Below are positions 1 to 9,473 of a DNA stretch of 64,000 nucleotides, piece by piece. Source of the DNA: Acidovorax sp. FJL06. GTDB lineage: Bacteria; Pseudomonadota; Gammaproteobacteria; Burkholderiales; Burkholderiaceae_C. Position numbers and translations under genes: made by a program. The notes under the pieces were generated by a model. The model did no database searches. It was given only the letters and a program-made list of their open reading frames with translations, and had not been told where the DNA came from. Position 1 is the first letter of the stretch. Each line of letters opens with the position of its first letter. The DNA is taken from NCBI RefSeq assembly GCF_003852545.1, contig NZ_QAJR01000033.1, forward strand, positions 1 to 64,000, read 5' to 3'.

Positions 1-22
1 GTCAGGCTCTTACAGCCCAAAT

Positions 23-60
23 CGCCCTTCTGCTCTTCCGAGTAGAAGGGCGTTTTGCTT
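23..60 (+). terminator. Intrinsic terminator of an upstream gene
   Basis: A 9-bp perfect stem (23-31 with 44-52) encloses a 12-nt loop and is followed by a T-rich run (TTTTGCTTTT). This is the form of a Rho-independent terminator on the plus strand. The gene it ends lies outside the window to the left. Confidence 0.8.
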
Positions 61-206
61 TTGGGCACCGGGATAATCGAAATCTCCAAACAATGAACAG
101 CGGAGCGGCTGTTTATTTGAAGCATGGCGCTTGATGCTTGGGCTTTGTGGGTGATCAGCTCATCATCTCCTGCACAAATCTCGATCCAGGCGCCGGTGCT
201 GACGGG
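61..206. other. Intergenic stretch, no feature recognised
   Basis: These bases separate the terminator from the 3' end of the minus-strand hydrolase gene. A short open frame at 138-323 overlaps the antisense of that hydrolase and has no recognisable domain, so I see nothing functional here. Confidence 0.5.
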
Positions 207-1325
207 CTATCGCGCGATGTGTACAGCGCAATCCCCGGCGTCCTCCACCAGGCCGCGTGCGAGTTGAAACCGGTGAACCCCGCCGGAGTCCAGAACGCGT
301 TGCAGTTCCCCGTCCAGCCATAGGCAGTGCAAATGGGCCAAGGCCTCCCCCATGGCGAAGGTCATCTGGTGGGCGTCGAGTTGGCGCTTGAACATGATCG
401 GCAGCACGTCGAATGCAGACAGTGGGCCTTGCCGGGCCGCGGCAAGGATTTCATCGAGCCGATCCCGATGGTGGCTTTGCAACTGGTGGATGCGCTCGTG
501 CAGGCCTTGGAAGGGTTTGCCGTGGGAGGGGAGCACCAGTGTTTCCGCTGGCAAATCCAGGTAGCGCAGCAGGGATGTCAGAAAAAGCCGCAGCGGATTC
601 GACTCCGGCTCTGCGGCGTGAACGCTGACATTGGTGGAGATGCGCGGCAAGACCATGTCGCCGCTGATGAGGGCTGACAGCTCCGCGCAGTACAGCGCAA
701 TGTGCTCGGGCGCATGCCCGTAGCCGCTGATGCATTGCCAGGTGCGTCCTCCGATCTCGATGCCATCCCCGTCCATGAGTCGGCGGAAGCGGGATGGCAG
801 CGCGGGAACAAGGGTTGGAAAGTACGACGCCCGCCCTCGCACATGCTGGAGAAATTCCTCATCCTGCATGCCATGTAGGGTGTAAAAATCGGCGCCGGCC
901 TCGCCGCCAAAACCGTTGCGGTCGTACACAGCGGTTCTGGCCACATGGTAGTCGGTGGCGCTGATCCACAGGCGCACATTCCAGCGTTCGCACAGCCAAT
1001 GTGCCAAGCCGATGTGGTCTGGGTGCATGTGGGTGACGATGACCCGCAAAATGGGCAGTCCTTCCAGGCTGTTGGCAAACACTTGTTCCCACTGGGCCCG
1101 GGTGGTCGCGCTGTCGATGCAGCAGTCCACTACGGTCCAGCCATCCACCAGGGCGCCGTGCACATCGGGCTGCCGGTCCCGCAGCAGCCACAGGTTGATA
1201 TGGTCAAGCGCAAACGGGAGGCCCATGCGCACCCATTGGACGCCGGGAGTGACCTCCATGGCCACCCCTTCGCAAGGCAGGGCATCGCCCAATGGATAGT
1301 GGATCTGGTGTTCAAGTGGATTCAT
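207..1325 (-). CDS. MBL-fold metallo-hydrolase
   Basis: Predicted metallo-beta-lactamase-fold hydrolase of about 372 residues. The metal-binding signature THMHPDHIG (His99, His101, Asp103, His104) is complete. A later His in the GYGHAPEH segment and the Asp of SGDM fit the remaining ligands. The substrate cannot be read from sequence; family members include glyoxalase II-like thioesterases and lactonases. It is divergent from liuR and shares a LiuR-type palindrome in the gap, so it probably belongs to the same regulon and may act on an acyl-CoA or ester. I chose the ATG at 1325 (MNPLEH); ATG codons at 1331 and 1349 are alternatives, and none has a clear ribosome-binding site. An upstream extension would run through the operator and is unlikely. 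Confidence 0.85.
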   Translation of the reverse strand: MNPLEHQIHYPLGDALPCEGVAMEVTPGVQWVRMGLPFALDHINLWLLRDRQPDVHGALVDGWTVVDCCIDSATTRAQWEQVFANSLEGLPILRVIVTHMHPDHIGLAHWLCERWNVRLWISATDYHVARTAVYDRNGFGGEAGADFYTLHGMQDEEFLQHVRGRASYFPTLVPALPSRFRRLMDGDGIEIGGRTWQCISGYGHAPEHIALYCAELSALISGDMVLPRISTNVSVHAAEPESNPLRLFLTSLLRYLDLPAETLVLPSHGKPFQGLHERIHQLQSHHRDRLDEILAAARQGPLSAFDVLPIMFKRQLDAHQMTFAMGEALAHLHCLWLDGELQRVLDSGGVHRFQLARGLVEDAGDCAVHIAR

Positions 1326-1348
1326 GGCCATGGTCGTATGCGTTAGCA

Positions 1349-1370
1349 TTGACGTTAACGTAAACGTCAT
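1349..1370. promoter_or_regulatory. Putative LiuR operator 1
   Basis: TTGACGTTAACGTAAACGTC is a near-palindrome between the divergent hydrolase and liuR genes. The reverse complement closely matches the sequence at 1851-1872. It resembles the TTTACG/CGTAAA-type sites described for LiuR regulators in proteobacteria. A second inverted repeat (ATGCATcgGATGCAT-like, 1370-1384) lies beside it. The site is well placed to control both directions. Confidence 0.7.
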
Positions 1371-1447
1371 GCATCCGATGCATTGTAGGGACCGATAGCC
1401 CACGGGCTGTCTCCTGCGCGAAACCGCACCGGACGCACGCAGCACAC

Positions 1448-1843
1448 ATGGCCACCACCTACACCATCAGCGACCTCGCCAAAGAGTTTGACCTCACCAC
1501 CCGGGCCATCCGCTTCTACGAAGACATGGGCTTGCTGCAGCCCGAGCGCACCGGGGCTGCGGGCCGCAACCGCGTCTACAGCGCGCGGGACCGCACCCGC
1601 CTGCGCTTGACCTTGCGTGCCAAGCGCCTGGGCCTGTCCCTGACCGAGGCCAAGGAGATCATTGATCTCTATGACAGCCCCCGCGACACCGGCGTGCAAC
1701 TGCGCAAATTCCTCGATGTGCTGGTGCTGCACCGCAAGCAGCTGGAAGAGCAGATGGCCGACTTGCGGGCCAACCTCGAAGAAGTCCAGGAGCACGAGGA
1801 AGAGGCCCGGACGTTGTTGCTCAAGGTAGAAAAGCAAAAATGA
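1448..1843 (+). CDS. liuR: LiuR, MerR-family regulator of leucine/isovalerate degradation
   Basis: A 131-residue MerR-family regulator. Residues 5-75 form the winged helix-turn-helix (YTISDLAKEF, then TRAIRFYEDMGLL) and residues 85-130 are a Glu/Lys-rich helix consistent with the dimerisation coiled coil. There is no Cys-rich metal-binding tail, which agrees with an acyl-CoA-responsive rather than metal-responsive MerR protein. It lies 42 bp upstream of a thioesterase-liuA pair and between two matching palindromes, the arrangement known for LiuR. It probably represses the liu genes and itself until a branched-chain acyl-CoA accumulates. The ligand is inferred from the family. Confidence 0.88.
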   Translation: MATTYTISDLAKEFDLTTRAIRFYEDMGLLQPERTGAAGRNRVYSARDRTRLRLTLRAKRLGLSLTEAKEIIDLYDSPRDTGVQLRKFLDVLVLHRKQLEEQMADLRANLEEVQEHEEEARTLLLKVEKQK

Positions 1844-1850
1844 TTCATAA

Positions 1851-1872
1851 TTGACGTTTACGTAAACGTAAA
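1851..1872. promoter_or_regulatory. Putative LiuR operator 2
   Basis: TTGACGTTTACGTAAACGTA lies between liuR and the thioesterase gene and ends only a few bases before the Shine-Dalgarno sequence AGGAGA (1875-1880). A CATAAT hexamer at 1846-1851 could be a -10 box, which would put the operator at the transcription start, as expected for a repressor site. The promoter assignment is inference. Confidence 0.7.
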
Positions 1873-1885
1873 TCAGGAGACCGTC

Positions 1886-2347
1886 GTGACCACGACCCCT
1901 TTCGAACCCCGCTGCGCCGACTATGCCGACCGCGTGCGCGCCAGTTTTGCGCGCCAGGGGGCGATGCAGACCCTGGGGGCCCGCCTGGGCCTGCTGGCGC
2001 CCGGGGCGGTGGACATCGAGCTGTCCTGGGCCCTGGGGCTGACCCAGCAACACGGTTTCCTGCACGCGGGCATGGTCGCCACGGCGCTGGATTCGGCCTG
2101 TGGCTACGCGGGATTCACCCTGATGGGGGCGGATGCGGCCGTCCTCACGATCGAGTTCAAGATCAACCTGCTGGCCCCGGCGAAGGGCGAGCGGTTTCGC
2201 ATGGAAGGCCGGGTCATCAAGCCCGGCCGCACCATCACCGTGTGCGAAGGCCGGGCCTTCGCCATCGACGGCAGCCAGGAAAAACTGGTGGCCACCATGG
2301 GTTGCACCCTCATGGCCGTCACTGGGCGCGACGCCATCCAGGGCTGA
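1886..2347 (+). CDS. PaaI-family hotdog thioesterase
   Basis: A 153-residue single hotdog-fold protein, probably an acyl-CoA thioesterase. The segment around HGFLHAGMVATALDSA (about residues 51-66) has the pattern of the PaaI active-site loop and central helix. The start is a GTG at 1886, chosen because AGGAGA stands 5 bases upstream and the reading begins VTTTPFEPR. It lies immediately downstream of a LiuR-type operator and 42 bp before liuA, so the two are probably cotranscribed. A likely role is recycling CoA from stalled branched-chain acyl-CoA intermediates; that role is inference. Confidence 0.85.
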   Translation: MTTTPFEPRCADYADRVRASFARQGAMQTLGARLGLLAPGAVDIELSWALGLTQQHGFLHAGMVATALDSACGYAGFTLMGADAAVLTIEFKINLLAPAKGERFRMEGRVIKPGRTITVCEGRAFAIDGSQEKLVATMGCTLMAVTGRDAIQG

Positions 2348-2389
2348 GCCCACCATCCTTTCCCTTATCTATTCTGAGGAGACACCCCC

Positions 2390-3580
2390 ATGAGCATTCC
2401 CGCCAACCTGCCTGGCCTGAACTTCCAGCTGGGCGAAGACATCGACGCGCTGCGCGACGCCGTGCGCGACTTCGCCCAGGCCGAGATCGCCCCGCGTGCG
2501 GCCGAGATCGACCACAGCGACCAGTTCCCCATGGACCTGTGGCGCAAGATGGGCGACCTGGGCGTGCTGGGCATCACCGTGCCTGAGCAATACGGCGGCG
2601 CGGCCATGGGCTACCTGGCCCACATGGTGGCGATGGAAGAAATCTCGCGCGCCAGCGCCTCCGTGGGCCTGTCCTACGGGGCGCACAGCAACCTGTGCGT
2701 GAACCAGATCAACCGCAACGGCAACGAGGCGCAGAAGGCCAAGTACCTGCCCAAGCTGATCAGCGGCGAGCATGTGGGCGCCCTGGCCATGAGCGAGCCC
2801 GGCGCGGGCTCCGACGTGATCAGCATGAAGCTCAAGGCCGAGGACAAGGGTGGCTACTACCTGCTCAACGGCAACAAGATGTGGATCACCAACGGCCCCG
2901 ACGCCGACACCCTGGTGGTCTATGCCAAGACCGAGCCCGAGCTGGGCGCGCGCGGCGTCACGGCCTTTCTGATCGAGAAGGGCATGAAGGGCTTTTCGAT
3001 TGCGCAAAAGCTCGACAAGCTGGGCATGCGCGGCAGCCACACCGGTGAACTGGTGTTCCAGGATGTCGAGGTGCCCGCCGAGAACGTGCTGGGCGGCCTG
3101 AACCAGGGCGCCAAGGTGCTCATGAGCGGCCTGGACTACGAGCGCGCAGTCTTGACCGGCGGCCCTCTGGGGATCATGCAGTCGGTGATGGACAACGTCA
3201 TCCCTTACATTCACGACCGCAAGCAGTTCGGCCAGAGCATTGGCGAATTCCAGCTCATCCAGGGCAAGGTGGCCGACATGTACACCGTGCTCCAGGCGGG
3301 GCGCTCGTTTGCCTACACCGTGGCCAAGAACCTGGACATGCTGGGCACCGACCATGTGCGCCAGGTCCGCAAGGACTGCGCCAGCGTCATTCTGTGGTGT
3401 GCCGAGAAGGCCACCTGGATGGCGGGCGAGGGCGTGCAGATCTTCGGCGGCAACGGCTACATCAACGAGTACCCGCTGGGCCGCCTGTGGCGCGATGCCA
3501 AGCTGTACGAGATCGGTGCCGGAACGAGCGAGATCCGTCGCATGCTGATTGGCCGCGAGCTGTTTGCTGAAACCTGCTGA
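2390..3580 (+). CDS. liuA: Isovaleryl-CoA dehydrogenase
   Basis: Flavin-dependent acyl-CoA dehydrogenase of 396 residues that oxidises isovaleryl-CoA to 3-methylcrotonyl-CoA. All three acyl-CoA dehydrogenase domains are present. The catalytic base supports this identity over other family members: Glu251 sits in the helix motif [10 protein letters not shown], as in isovaleryl-CoA dehydrogenases, while the usual C-terminal Glu is replaced by Ala377 in YEIGAGTSE. Electrons would pass to the electron-transfer flavoprotein, which is not in this window. The start is supported by GAGGAGA upstream of the ATG. It is the second gene after liuR; carbonic anhydrase follows 53 bp downstream. Confidence 0.95.
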   Translation: MSIPANLPGLNFQLGEDIDALRDAVRDFAQAEIAPRAAEIDHSDQFPMDLWRKMGDLGVLGITVPEQYGGAAMGYLAHMVAMEEISRASASVGLSYGAHSNLCVNQINRNGNEAQKAKYLPKLISGEHVGALAMSEPGAGSDVISMKLKAEDKGGYYLLNGNKMWITNGPDADTLVVYAKTEPELGARGVTAFLIEKGMKGFSIAQKLDKLGMRGSHTGELVFQDVEVPAENVLGGLNQGAKVLMSGLDYERAVLTGGPLGIMQSVMDNVIPYIHDRKQFGQSIGEFQLIQGKVADMYTVLQAGRSFAYTVAKNLDMLGTDHVRQVRKDCASVILWCAEKATWMAGEGVQIFGGNGYINEYPLGRLWRDAKLYEIGAGTSEIRRMLIGRELFAETC

Positions 3581-3633
3581 CCTGCCGCCCCTCGCCGCAG
3601 GCCGATCCACCTTTTGAAAGAGCCAGAAAAACC

Positions 3634-4290
3634 ATGCCCGCATCCATCGAAGACCTGTTTGCCCACAACCGCGCCTGGGCGGCCCAGATGGAACGCGAGC
3701 GCCCTGGCTTTTTCACGGGGCTGCTGGCACAGCAAAAGCCCAAGTACATGTGGATCGGCTGCTCCGACAGCCGCGTGCCGGCCAACCAGATCACCGGGCT
3801 GGAGCCGGGCGAAGTGTTCGTGCACCGCAACGTGGCCAACGTGGTGGTGCCCACCGACCTCAACTGCCTGTCCACCATCCAGTACGCGGTGGACCAGTTG
3901 CGGGTTGAGCACCTGATGGTGGTGGGCCACTACGGCTGCGGCGGTGTGCTGGCGGCGCTGGAGGGCACGCGCGTGGGCCTGGCCGACAACTGGATCCGCC
4001 ATGTGTCGGACGTGCGTGACCGCCACCGCGACCTGATCGCCTCCATTGCACCCCAATGGCGCCACGACGTGCTGTGCGAGCTGAACGCCATCGAGCAAGT
4101 GGTCAACGTCGCCCAGAGCACCGTGATGCTCGACGCCTGGGGCCGGGGCCAGAAGGTCACGCTGCATGGCTGGTGCTACGGCCTGAAAGACGGGCTCATC
4201 AACAACCTGCACATGACCGTGGACAGCACCGAAGGCCTGGAGTCGCTCTACAAGGCGGCGATTGCCGGCGTGGCTGCCGTGAAGAGATGA
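3634..4290 (+). CDS. can: Beta-class carbonic anhydrase
   Basis: Interconverts CO2 and bicarbonate in the cytoplasm. The 218-residue protein has the zinc-site signatures CSDSR (Cys43, Asp45, Arg47) and HYGCGG (His99, Cys102), which give the beta-class ligands and the Asp/Arg dyad. Length is normal for the Escherichia coli Can type. It follows liuA by 53 bp on the same strand. Since 3-methylcrotonyl-CoA carboxylase, encoded further along, consumes bicarbonate, a supply role is plausible but inferred. A dispersed repeat with a hairpin begins right after the stop codon and may end the transcript. Confidence 0.95.
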   Translation: MPASIEDLFAHNRAWAAQMERERPGFFTGLLAQQKPKYMWIGCSDSRVPANQITGLEPGEVFVHRNVANVVVPTDLNCLSTIQYAVDQLRVEHLMVVGHYGCGGVLAALEGTRVGLADNWIRHVSDVRDRHRDLIASIAPQWRHDVLCELNAIEQVVNVAQSTVMLDAWGRGQKVTLHGWCYGLKDGLINNLHMTVDSTEGLESLYKAAIAGVAAVKR

Positions 4291-4430
4291 TGCACCCCCT
4301 GAGTCGCTTCGCGCCTTCCCCCTCTCTCTACGCGCTGCGCGCTACGGGAGGGGGACGCAGCCAGCGGCCTGGCAAAGCCAGTTCCGCGGCCACCTCGCCT
4401 GGGCCGTGCCAGTGTCAAGGGCTGCCGGTC
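4290..4430. repeat. Post-stop dispersed repeat, family B copy 1
   Basis: This begins at the stop codon of the carbonic anhydrase gene with CACCCCCTGAGTCGCTTCGC, followed by a CCCCCTCTC...GGGAGGGGG hairpin and the GGCCTGGCAAAGCCAG module. Related copies start at about 13668, 29312, 33528 and 50694, each within a few bases of a stop codon. It may act in termination or mRNA 3'-end stability. Confidence 0.7.
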
Positions 4431-4455
4431 GTACTTGGCGCCACGGGCCGTTGAA

Positions 4456-6261
4456 ATGTTCCCGCAACGCCTCGATGCCCCCCAGGCCTATGGCATTGCC
4501 AAGGCCATGATGGACGGCTTCAACCGCCATTACCGGCTGTTCCGCACCGAGTCCGCGCGGGCCAAGCACCGCTTTGAAACCAGCGACTGGCACGGCCAGC
4601 AGCGGGCGCAGCGCGAGCGCATCGAGTTCTACGACCTGCGCGTGAAGGAGTGTGTGCGCCGGCTGGAGAAAGAGTTCGAGGCGGGCGCGCAGCCCATGGA
4701 CGTGTGGCACCAGGTCAAGCTGCACTACATCGGCCTCTTGGTCAACCACCACCAGCCCGAGTTGGCCGAGACCTTCTTCAACTCGGTCACCACCAAGATC
4801 CTGCACCGCACGCATTTTCACAACGACTTCATCTTTGTGCGGCCCGCCGTCAGCACCGAATACATCGAGAACGACGAACCCGCCGCGCGCCCCACCTACC
4901 GCGCCTACTACCCCACGCGCGACACCCTGCCCGAGACGGTGCAGCGCATCGTCGAGAACTTCCAGCTCCAGCGCGAGTTTGCCGACCTGCCGCGCGACAC
5001 TGCCTGCGTGGTGGCCGCCATGCGCAGTCGCCTGGACAAGGTCAAGCTGCGCACCAACTTCCAGGTGCAGGTGCTCACCAGCCTGTTTTTTCGCAACAAG
5101 GGCGCCTATGTGGTGGGCAAGATCATCAACGGCTTCAACGAGGTGCCGTTTGCGCTGCCCATCCTGCACGACGATGCCGGCCGCTTGTTCATCGACGCCG
5201 CGCTGTTCGGCGAAGACGACATGCAGATGCTGTTCAGCTTTGCGCGTGCCTACTTCATGGTGGACATGGAGGTGCCCAGCGCCTACGTGCAGTTCCTGCG
5301 CAGCCTCATGCCGCGCAAGCCGCGCGCCGAGATCTACAACGCCCTGGGCCTGGCCAAGCAGGGCAAGACGCTGTTCTACCGCGACTTCCTGTACCACCTC
5401 AAGCACTCCAGCGACCAGTTCCGCATCGCGCCCGGCATCAAGGGCATGGTGATGCTGGTGTTCGACCTGCCGAGCTTTCCCTTTGTGTTCAAGCTCATCA
5501 AGGACTACTTTCCGCACCAGAAGGAAACCACGCGCGAGCAGATCAAGGCCAAGTACCTGCTGGTCAAGCAGCACGACCGCGTGGGCCGCATGGCCGACAC
5601 GCTCGAATACAGCGAGGTGGCCTTCCCGCGTGACCGTTTTGACGACGCGCTGATTGCCGAGATCGAGAAATTTGCCCCCAGCCAGCTCGAAATCAGCGAC
5701 CGCGATGGCGACGGCCAGACCGAGGTCATCATCAAGCACCTGTACATCGAGCGGCGCATGATTCCGCTCAACATCTACCTGCAGGAAGCCTTTGACACCG
5801 GCCTTGCCGACCCGCGCGCGCGCCAGCAGATGGAGCACAGCGTCATCGAATACGGCAACGCCATCAAGGACCTGGTGGCCGCCAACATCTTCCCCGGCGA
5901 CATGCTCTGGAAGAACTTCGGCGTCACGCGCAACGGCAAGGTCGTGTTCTACGACTACGACGAGATCGAGTACCTCACCGACTGCAACTTCCGCCGCGTG
6001 CCCACGCCGCGCAACGAGGAAGAAGAGATGAGCGGTGAGGTCTGGTACAGCGTGGGCCCGCGCGATGTGTTCCCTGAGACCTTCGGCCCTTTCTTGCTGG
6101 GCAACGACGCCGTGCGCGAGGTTTTCATGCAGCACCACGCCGACCTGCTCGATGCCGCCTTCTGGCAGTCGCACAAGGAGCGCATCCAGGCGGGCCACAT
6201 GTTCGACGTGTTCCCCTACGACACGGAGCGGCGCTTTGCGCATGGCGCTGCGGTCCGCTGA
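4456..6261 (+). CDS. aceK: Isocitrate dehydrogenase kinase/phosphatase
   Basis: A bifunctional enzyme of about 601 residues that phosphorylates and dephosphorylates isocitrate dehydrogenase to divide carbon between the TCA cycle and the glyoxylate shunt. The N-terminal regulatory part ([18 protein letters not shown]) and the C-terminal kinase part are both intact; [11 protein letters not shown] and [15 protein letters not shown] carry the kinase catalytic and metal-binding residues. I chose the ATG at 4456 (MFPQRL), which fits the family N-terminus; a TTG at 4435 would add seven residues. No aceA or icd gene is nearby, so it appears to stand alone. Acetyl-CoA from leucine breakdown gives it a logical setting. 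Confidence 0.95.
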   Translation: MFPQRLDAPQAYGIAKAMMDGFNRHYRLFRTESARAKHRFETSDWHGQQRAQRERIEFYDLRVKECVRRLEKEFEAGAQPMDVWHQVKLHYIGLLVNHHQPELAETFFNSVTTKILHRTHFHNDFIFVRPAVSTEYIENDEPAARPTYRAYYPTRDTLPETVQRIVENFQLQREFADLPRDTACVVAAMRSRLDKVKLRTNFQVQVLTSLFFRNKGAYVVGKIINGFNEVPFALPILHDDAGRLFIDAALFGEDDMQMLFSFARAYFMVDMEVPSAYVQFLRSLMPRKPRAEIYNALGLAKQGKTLFYRDFLYHLKHSSDQFRIAPGIKGMVMLVFDLPSFPFVFKLIKDYFPHQKETTREQIKAKYLLVKQHDRVGRMADTLEYSEVAFPRDRFDDALIAEIEKFAPSQLEISDRDGDGQTEVIIKHLYIERRMIPLNIYLQEAFDTGLADPRARQQMEHSVIEYGNAIKDLVAANIFPGDMLWKNFGVTRNGKVVFYDYDEIEYLTDCNFRRVPTPRNEEEEMSGEVWYSVGPRDVFPETFGPFLLGNDAVREVFMQHHADLLDAAFWQSHKERIQAGHMFDVFPYDTERRFAHGAAVR

Positions 6262-6320
6262 CCACCGGTTTCACCCCCCCCCCATTTTCTTGTCCGAATC
6301 ATCCTCAGGAGACCTTCACC

Positions 6321-7514
<1,194 letters not shown>

Positions 7515-7574
7515 CCGCAGCGCCCGGGAGCCGCCGGGCGCTTCCGGGGCAGGCTGGTTTTCAGCCTGCTTCTG

Positions 7575-7627
7575 TTTTGATAGCTGCTACCGCCCGATGG
7601 ACGGGCGGTAGCGGCCTAATTTGTTCA
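7575..7627 (+). repeat. Dispersed TAGCTGCTA-type repeat, family A copy 1
   Basis: TTTTGATAGCTGCTACCGCC is followed by an 11-bp perfect stem (7586-7596 with 7602-7612) and CGGCCTAATTTG. This is one of eight related copies in the window and is of the kind common between genes in Comamonadaceae. Here it separates the thiolase gene from the short-chain dehydrogenase and ends next to the latter's start. Confidence 0.75.
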
Positions 7628-7632
7628 AGGCA

Positions 7633-8301
7633 ATGAATTCCATACTTGTCATCGGAGCCTCGCGGGGCATTGGCCTGGAGTTGGTGCGCCAGTACACCGA
7701 GGCGGGTCGCCGCGTGATCGCCACCGTGCGCGACGCTGCGGGCCGCGAGCGCGTGCAGGCCCTGGGCGCCGAGGCGCTGACGGTGGACGTGGCCCACCCC
7801 GCCAGCGTGAGCGGCCTGGCCTGGCAGCTCGATGGCGAGAAGATCGACATCGCCTGGTATGTGGCCGGCGTGATCCGCCGCCCGAACGCCCTCACGCCGC
7901 CCACGCAACAGGACTTCGATGCCGTCATGCACACCAACGTGCTGGGCGCGATGCAGGCCATCCCGCAGGTGGCGCCGCTGGTGGCGGATGCGGGCGGGGT
8001 GTTTGCGTTTATCTCGTCCTCCATGGCGCAGATCGGCAGCGTGCCCAACAGCAGCGCCTGGCTGTACCGCACCAGCAAGGCCGCACTCAACATGGCTGTG
8101 GCGGCCGCGCAGCACGACTACCCCGGCGCCACGCTGGTCACCATCGACCCCGGCTGGGTGCAGACCGACATGGGCGGCGACGGCGCCCCGCTCACGGTGG
8201 AAGACAGCGTGCGCGGCCTGCGCAGCACGGTGGCGGGCCTCACGCCCGCCGACCAGGGCCGCCTGCTGCACCACGACGGCCGCCGCGCCGCGCACTGGTA
8301 A
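7633..8301 (+). CDS. Short-chain dehydrogenase/reductase
   Basis: A 222-residue NAD(P)-dependent oxidoreductase of the SDR family. The cofactor motif GASRGIG is at residues 8-14, the Ser of FISSS around 128-130, and the catalytic pair Tyr145/Lys149 in YRTSK. The Arg after Ser in the glycine motif favours NADP(H). It is on the short side for the family and resembles C-factor/CsgA-like SDRs. I chose the ATG at 7633 over a TTG at 7621 that lies in repeat sequence. It is flanked by thiolase and acyl-CoA dehydrogenase genes, but the substrate is unknown. Confidence 0.85.
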   Translation: MNSILVIGASRGIGLELVRQYTEAGRRVIATVRDAAGRERVQALGAEALTVDVAHPASVSGLAWQLDGEKIDIAWYVAGVIRRPNALTPPTQQDFDAVMHTNVLGAMQAIPQVAPLVADAGGVFAFISSSMAQIGSVPNSSAWLYRTSKAALNMAVAAAQHDYPGATLVTIDPGWVQTDMGGDGAPLTVEDSVRGLRSTVAGLTPADQGRLLHHDGRRAAHW

Positions 8302-8339
8302 TTCATCTTTCAACGAACAACGACTTTCGGAGACACCCC

Positions 8340-9470
8340 ATGCTGCTGACCCAAGACCAGGAAATGATCCGCGACGCGGTGCGCGACTTCGCCCAGACCG
8401 AGCTGTGGCCGAACGCCGCGCGCTGGGACAAGGAACACCACTTCCCCAAGGACGCCCACCAGGGCCTGGCCGCCCTGGGCGCTTATGGCATCTGCGTGCC
8501 TGAAGAGTTCGGCGGTGCCCATCTCGACTACGTCACGCTGGCCCTGGTGCTCGAAGAGATCGCAGCCGGTGACGGCGGCACCAGCACCGCCATCAGCGTG
8601 ACCAACTGCCCCGTCAATGCCATCCTCATGCGCTACGGCAACGCCCAGCAAAAGCGCGACTGGCTCACGCCGCTGGCGCGCGGCGAAATGCTGGGTGCGT
8701 TCTGCCTGACCGAGCCGCATGTGGGCTCCGATGCCTCAGCCCTGCGCACCACAGCCGTGAAGCAGGGCGACGAATATGTGATCAACGGCGTCAAGCAGTT
8801 CATCACCAGCGGCAAGAATGGCCATGTGGCCATCGTGATCGCCGTCACCGACAAGGGCGCAGGCAAGAAGGGCATGAGCGCCTTCCTGGTGCCCACCAGC
8901 AACCCCGGCTATGTGGTGGCGCGGCTCGAAGACAAGCTCGGCCAGCACAGCAGCGACACGGCGCAGATCAACTTTGACAACTGCCGCATCCCGGCCGAGA
9001 ACCTGATCGGCGCCGAGGGCGAGGGCTACAAGATCGCGCTGGGCGCGCTCGAAGGCGGCCGCATCGGCATCGCCGCGCAAAGCGTGGGCATGGCGCGCAG
9101 CGCGTTTGACGCGGCGTTGGCGTATTCGAAAGAGCGCGAAAGCTTCGGCACCGCCATCTTCAACCACCAGGCCGTGGGTTTCCGGCTGGCCGACTGCGCT
9201 ACGCAGATCGAGGCCGCGCGCCAGCTCATCTGGCATGCCGCAGCGCTGCGCGACGCCGGCAAGCCCTGCCTGAAGGAAGCCGCCATGGCCAAACTGTTTG
9301 CCAGCGAGATGGCCGAGCGCGTGTGCAGCGCCGCCATCCAGACGCTGGGCGGCTACGGCGTGGTGAACGACTTCCCCGTGGAGCGCATCTACCGCGACGT
9401 GCGCGTGTGCCAGATCTACGAGGGCACGAGCGACGTGCAGAAGATCATCATCCAGCGCGCGCTGGCGTGA
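8340..9470 (+). CDS. Acyl-CoA dehydrogenase, short/branched-chain type
   Basis: A 376-residue FAD-dependent acyl-CoA dehydrogenase. Unlike LiuA it carries the catalytic Glu at the usual C-terminal place (Glu361 in QIYEGTSD), so it is not an isovaleryl-CoA dehydrogenase. Sequence style is that of short-chain or branched short-chain enzymes (butyryl-, isobutyryl- or 2-methylbutyryl-CoA). CGGAGAC precedes the ATG. It may oxidise the acyl-CoAs from valine or isoleucine, complementing LiuA; that assignment is inference. It converges on the minus-strand gene that ends 3 bp beyond its stop. Confidence 0.9.
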   Translation: MLLTQDQEMIRDAVRDFAQTELWPNAARWDKEHHFPKDAHQGLAALGAYGICVPEEFGGAHLDYVTLALVLEEIAAGDGGTSTAISVTNCPVNAILMRYGNAQQKRDWLTPLARGEMLGAFCLTEPHVGSDASALRTTAVKQGDEYVINGVKQFITSGKNGHVAIVIAVTDKGAGKKGMSAFLVPTSNPGYVVARLEDKLGQHSSDTAQINFDNCRIPAENLIGAEGEGYKIALGALEGGRIGIAAQSVGMARSAFDAALAYSKERESFGTAIFNHQAVGFRLADCATQIEAARQLIWHAAALRDAGKPCLKEAAMAKLFASEMAERVCSAAIQTLGGYGVVNDFPVERIYRDVRVCQIYEGTSDVQKIIIQRALA

Positions 9471-9473
9471 GCC

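Noticed and set aside
4342-6243. 633-codon open frame antisense to aceK
   Set aside because: AceK on the other strand has all family motifs. Long antisense frames are expected in GC-rich DNA; this one has low-complexity His/Ala/Val content and no domain.
6274-6283. Run of ten C before the thiolase gene as a phase-variation tract
   Set aside because: It lies in the untranslated leader, and a single homopolymer of this length in GC-rich DNA is not enough to claim phase variation.
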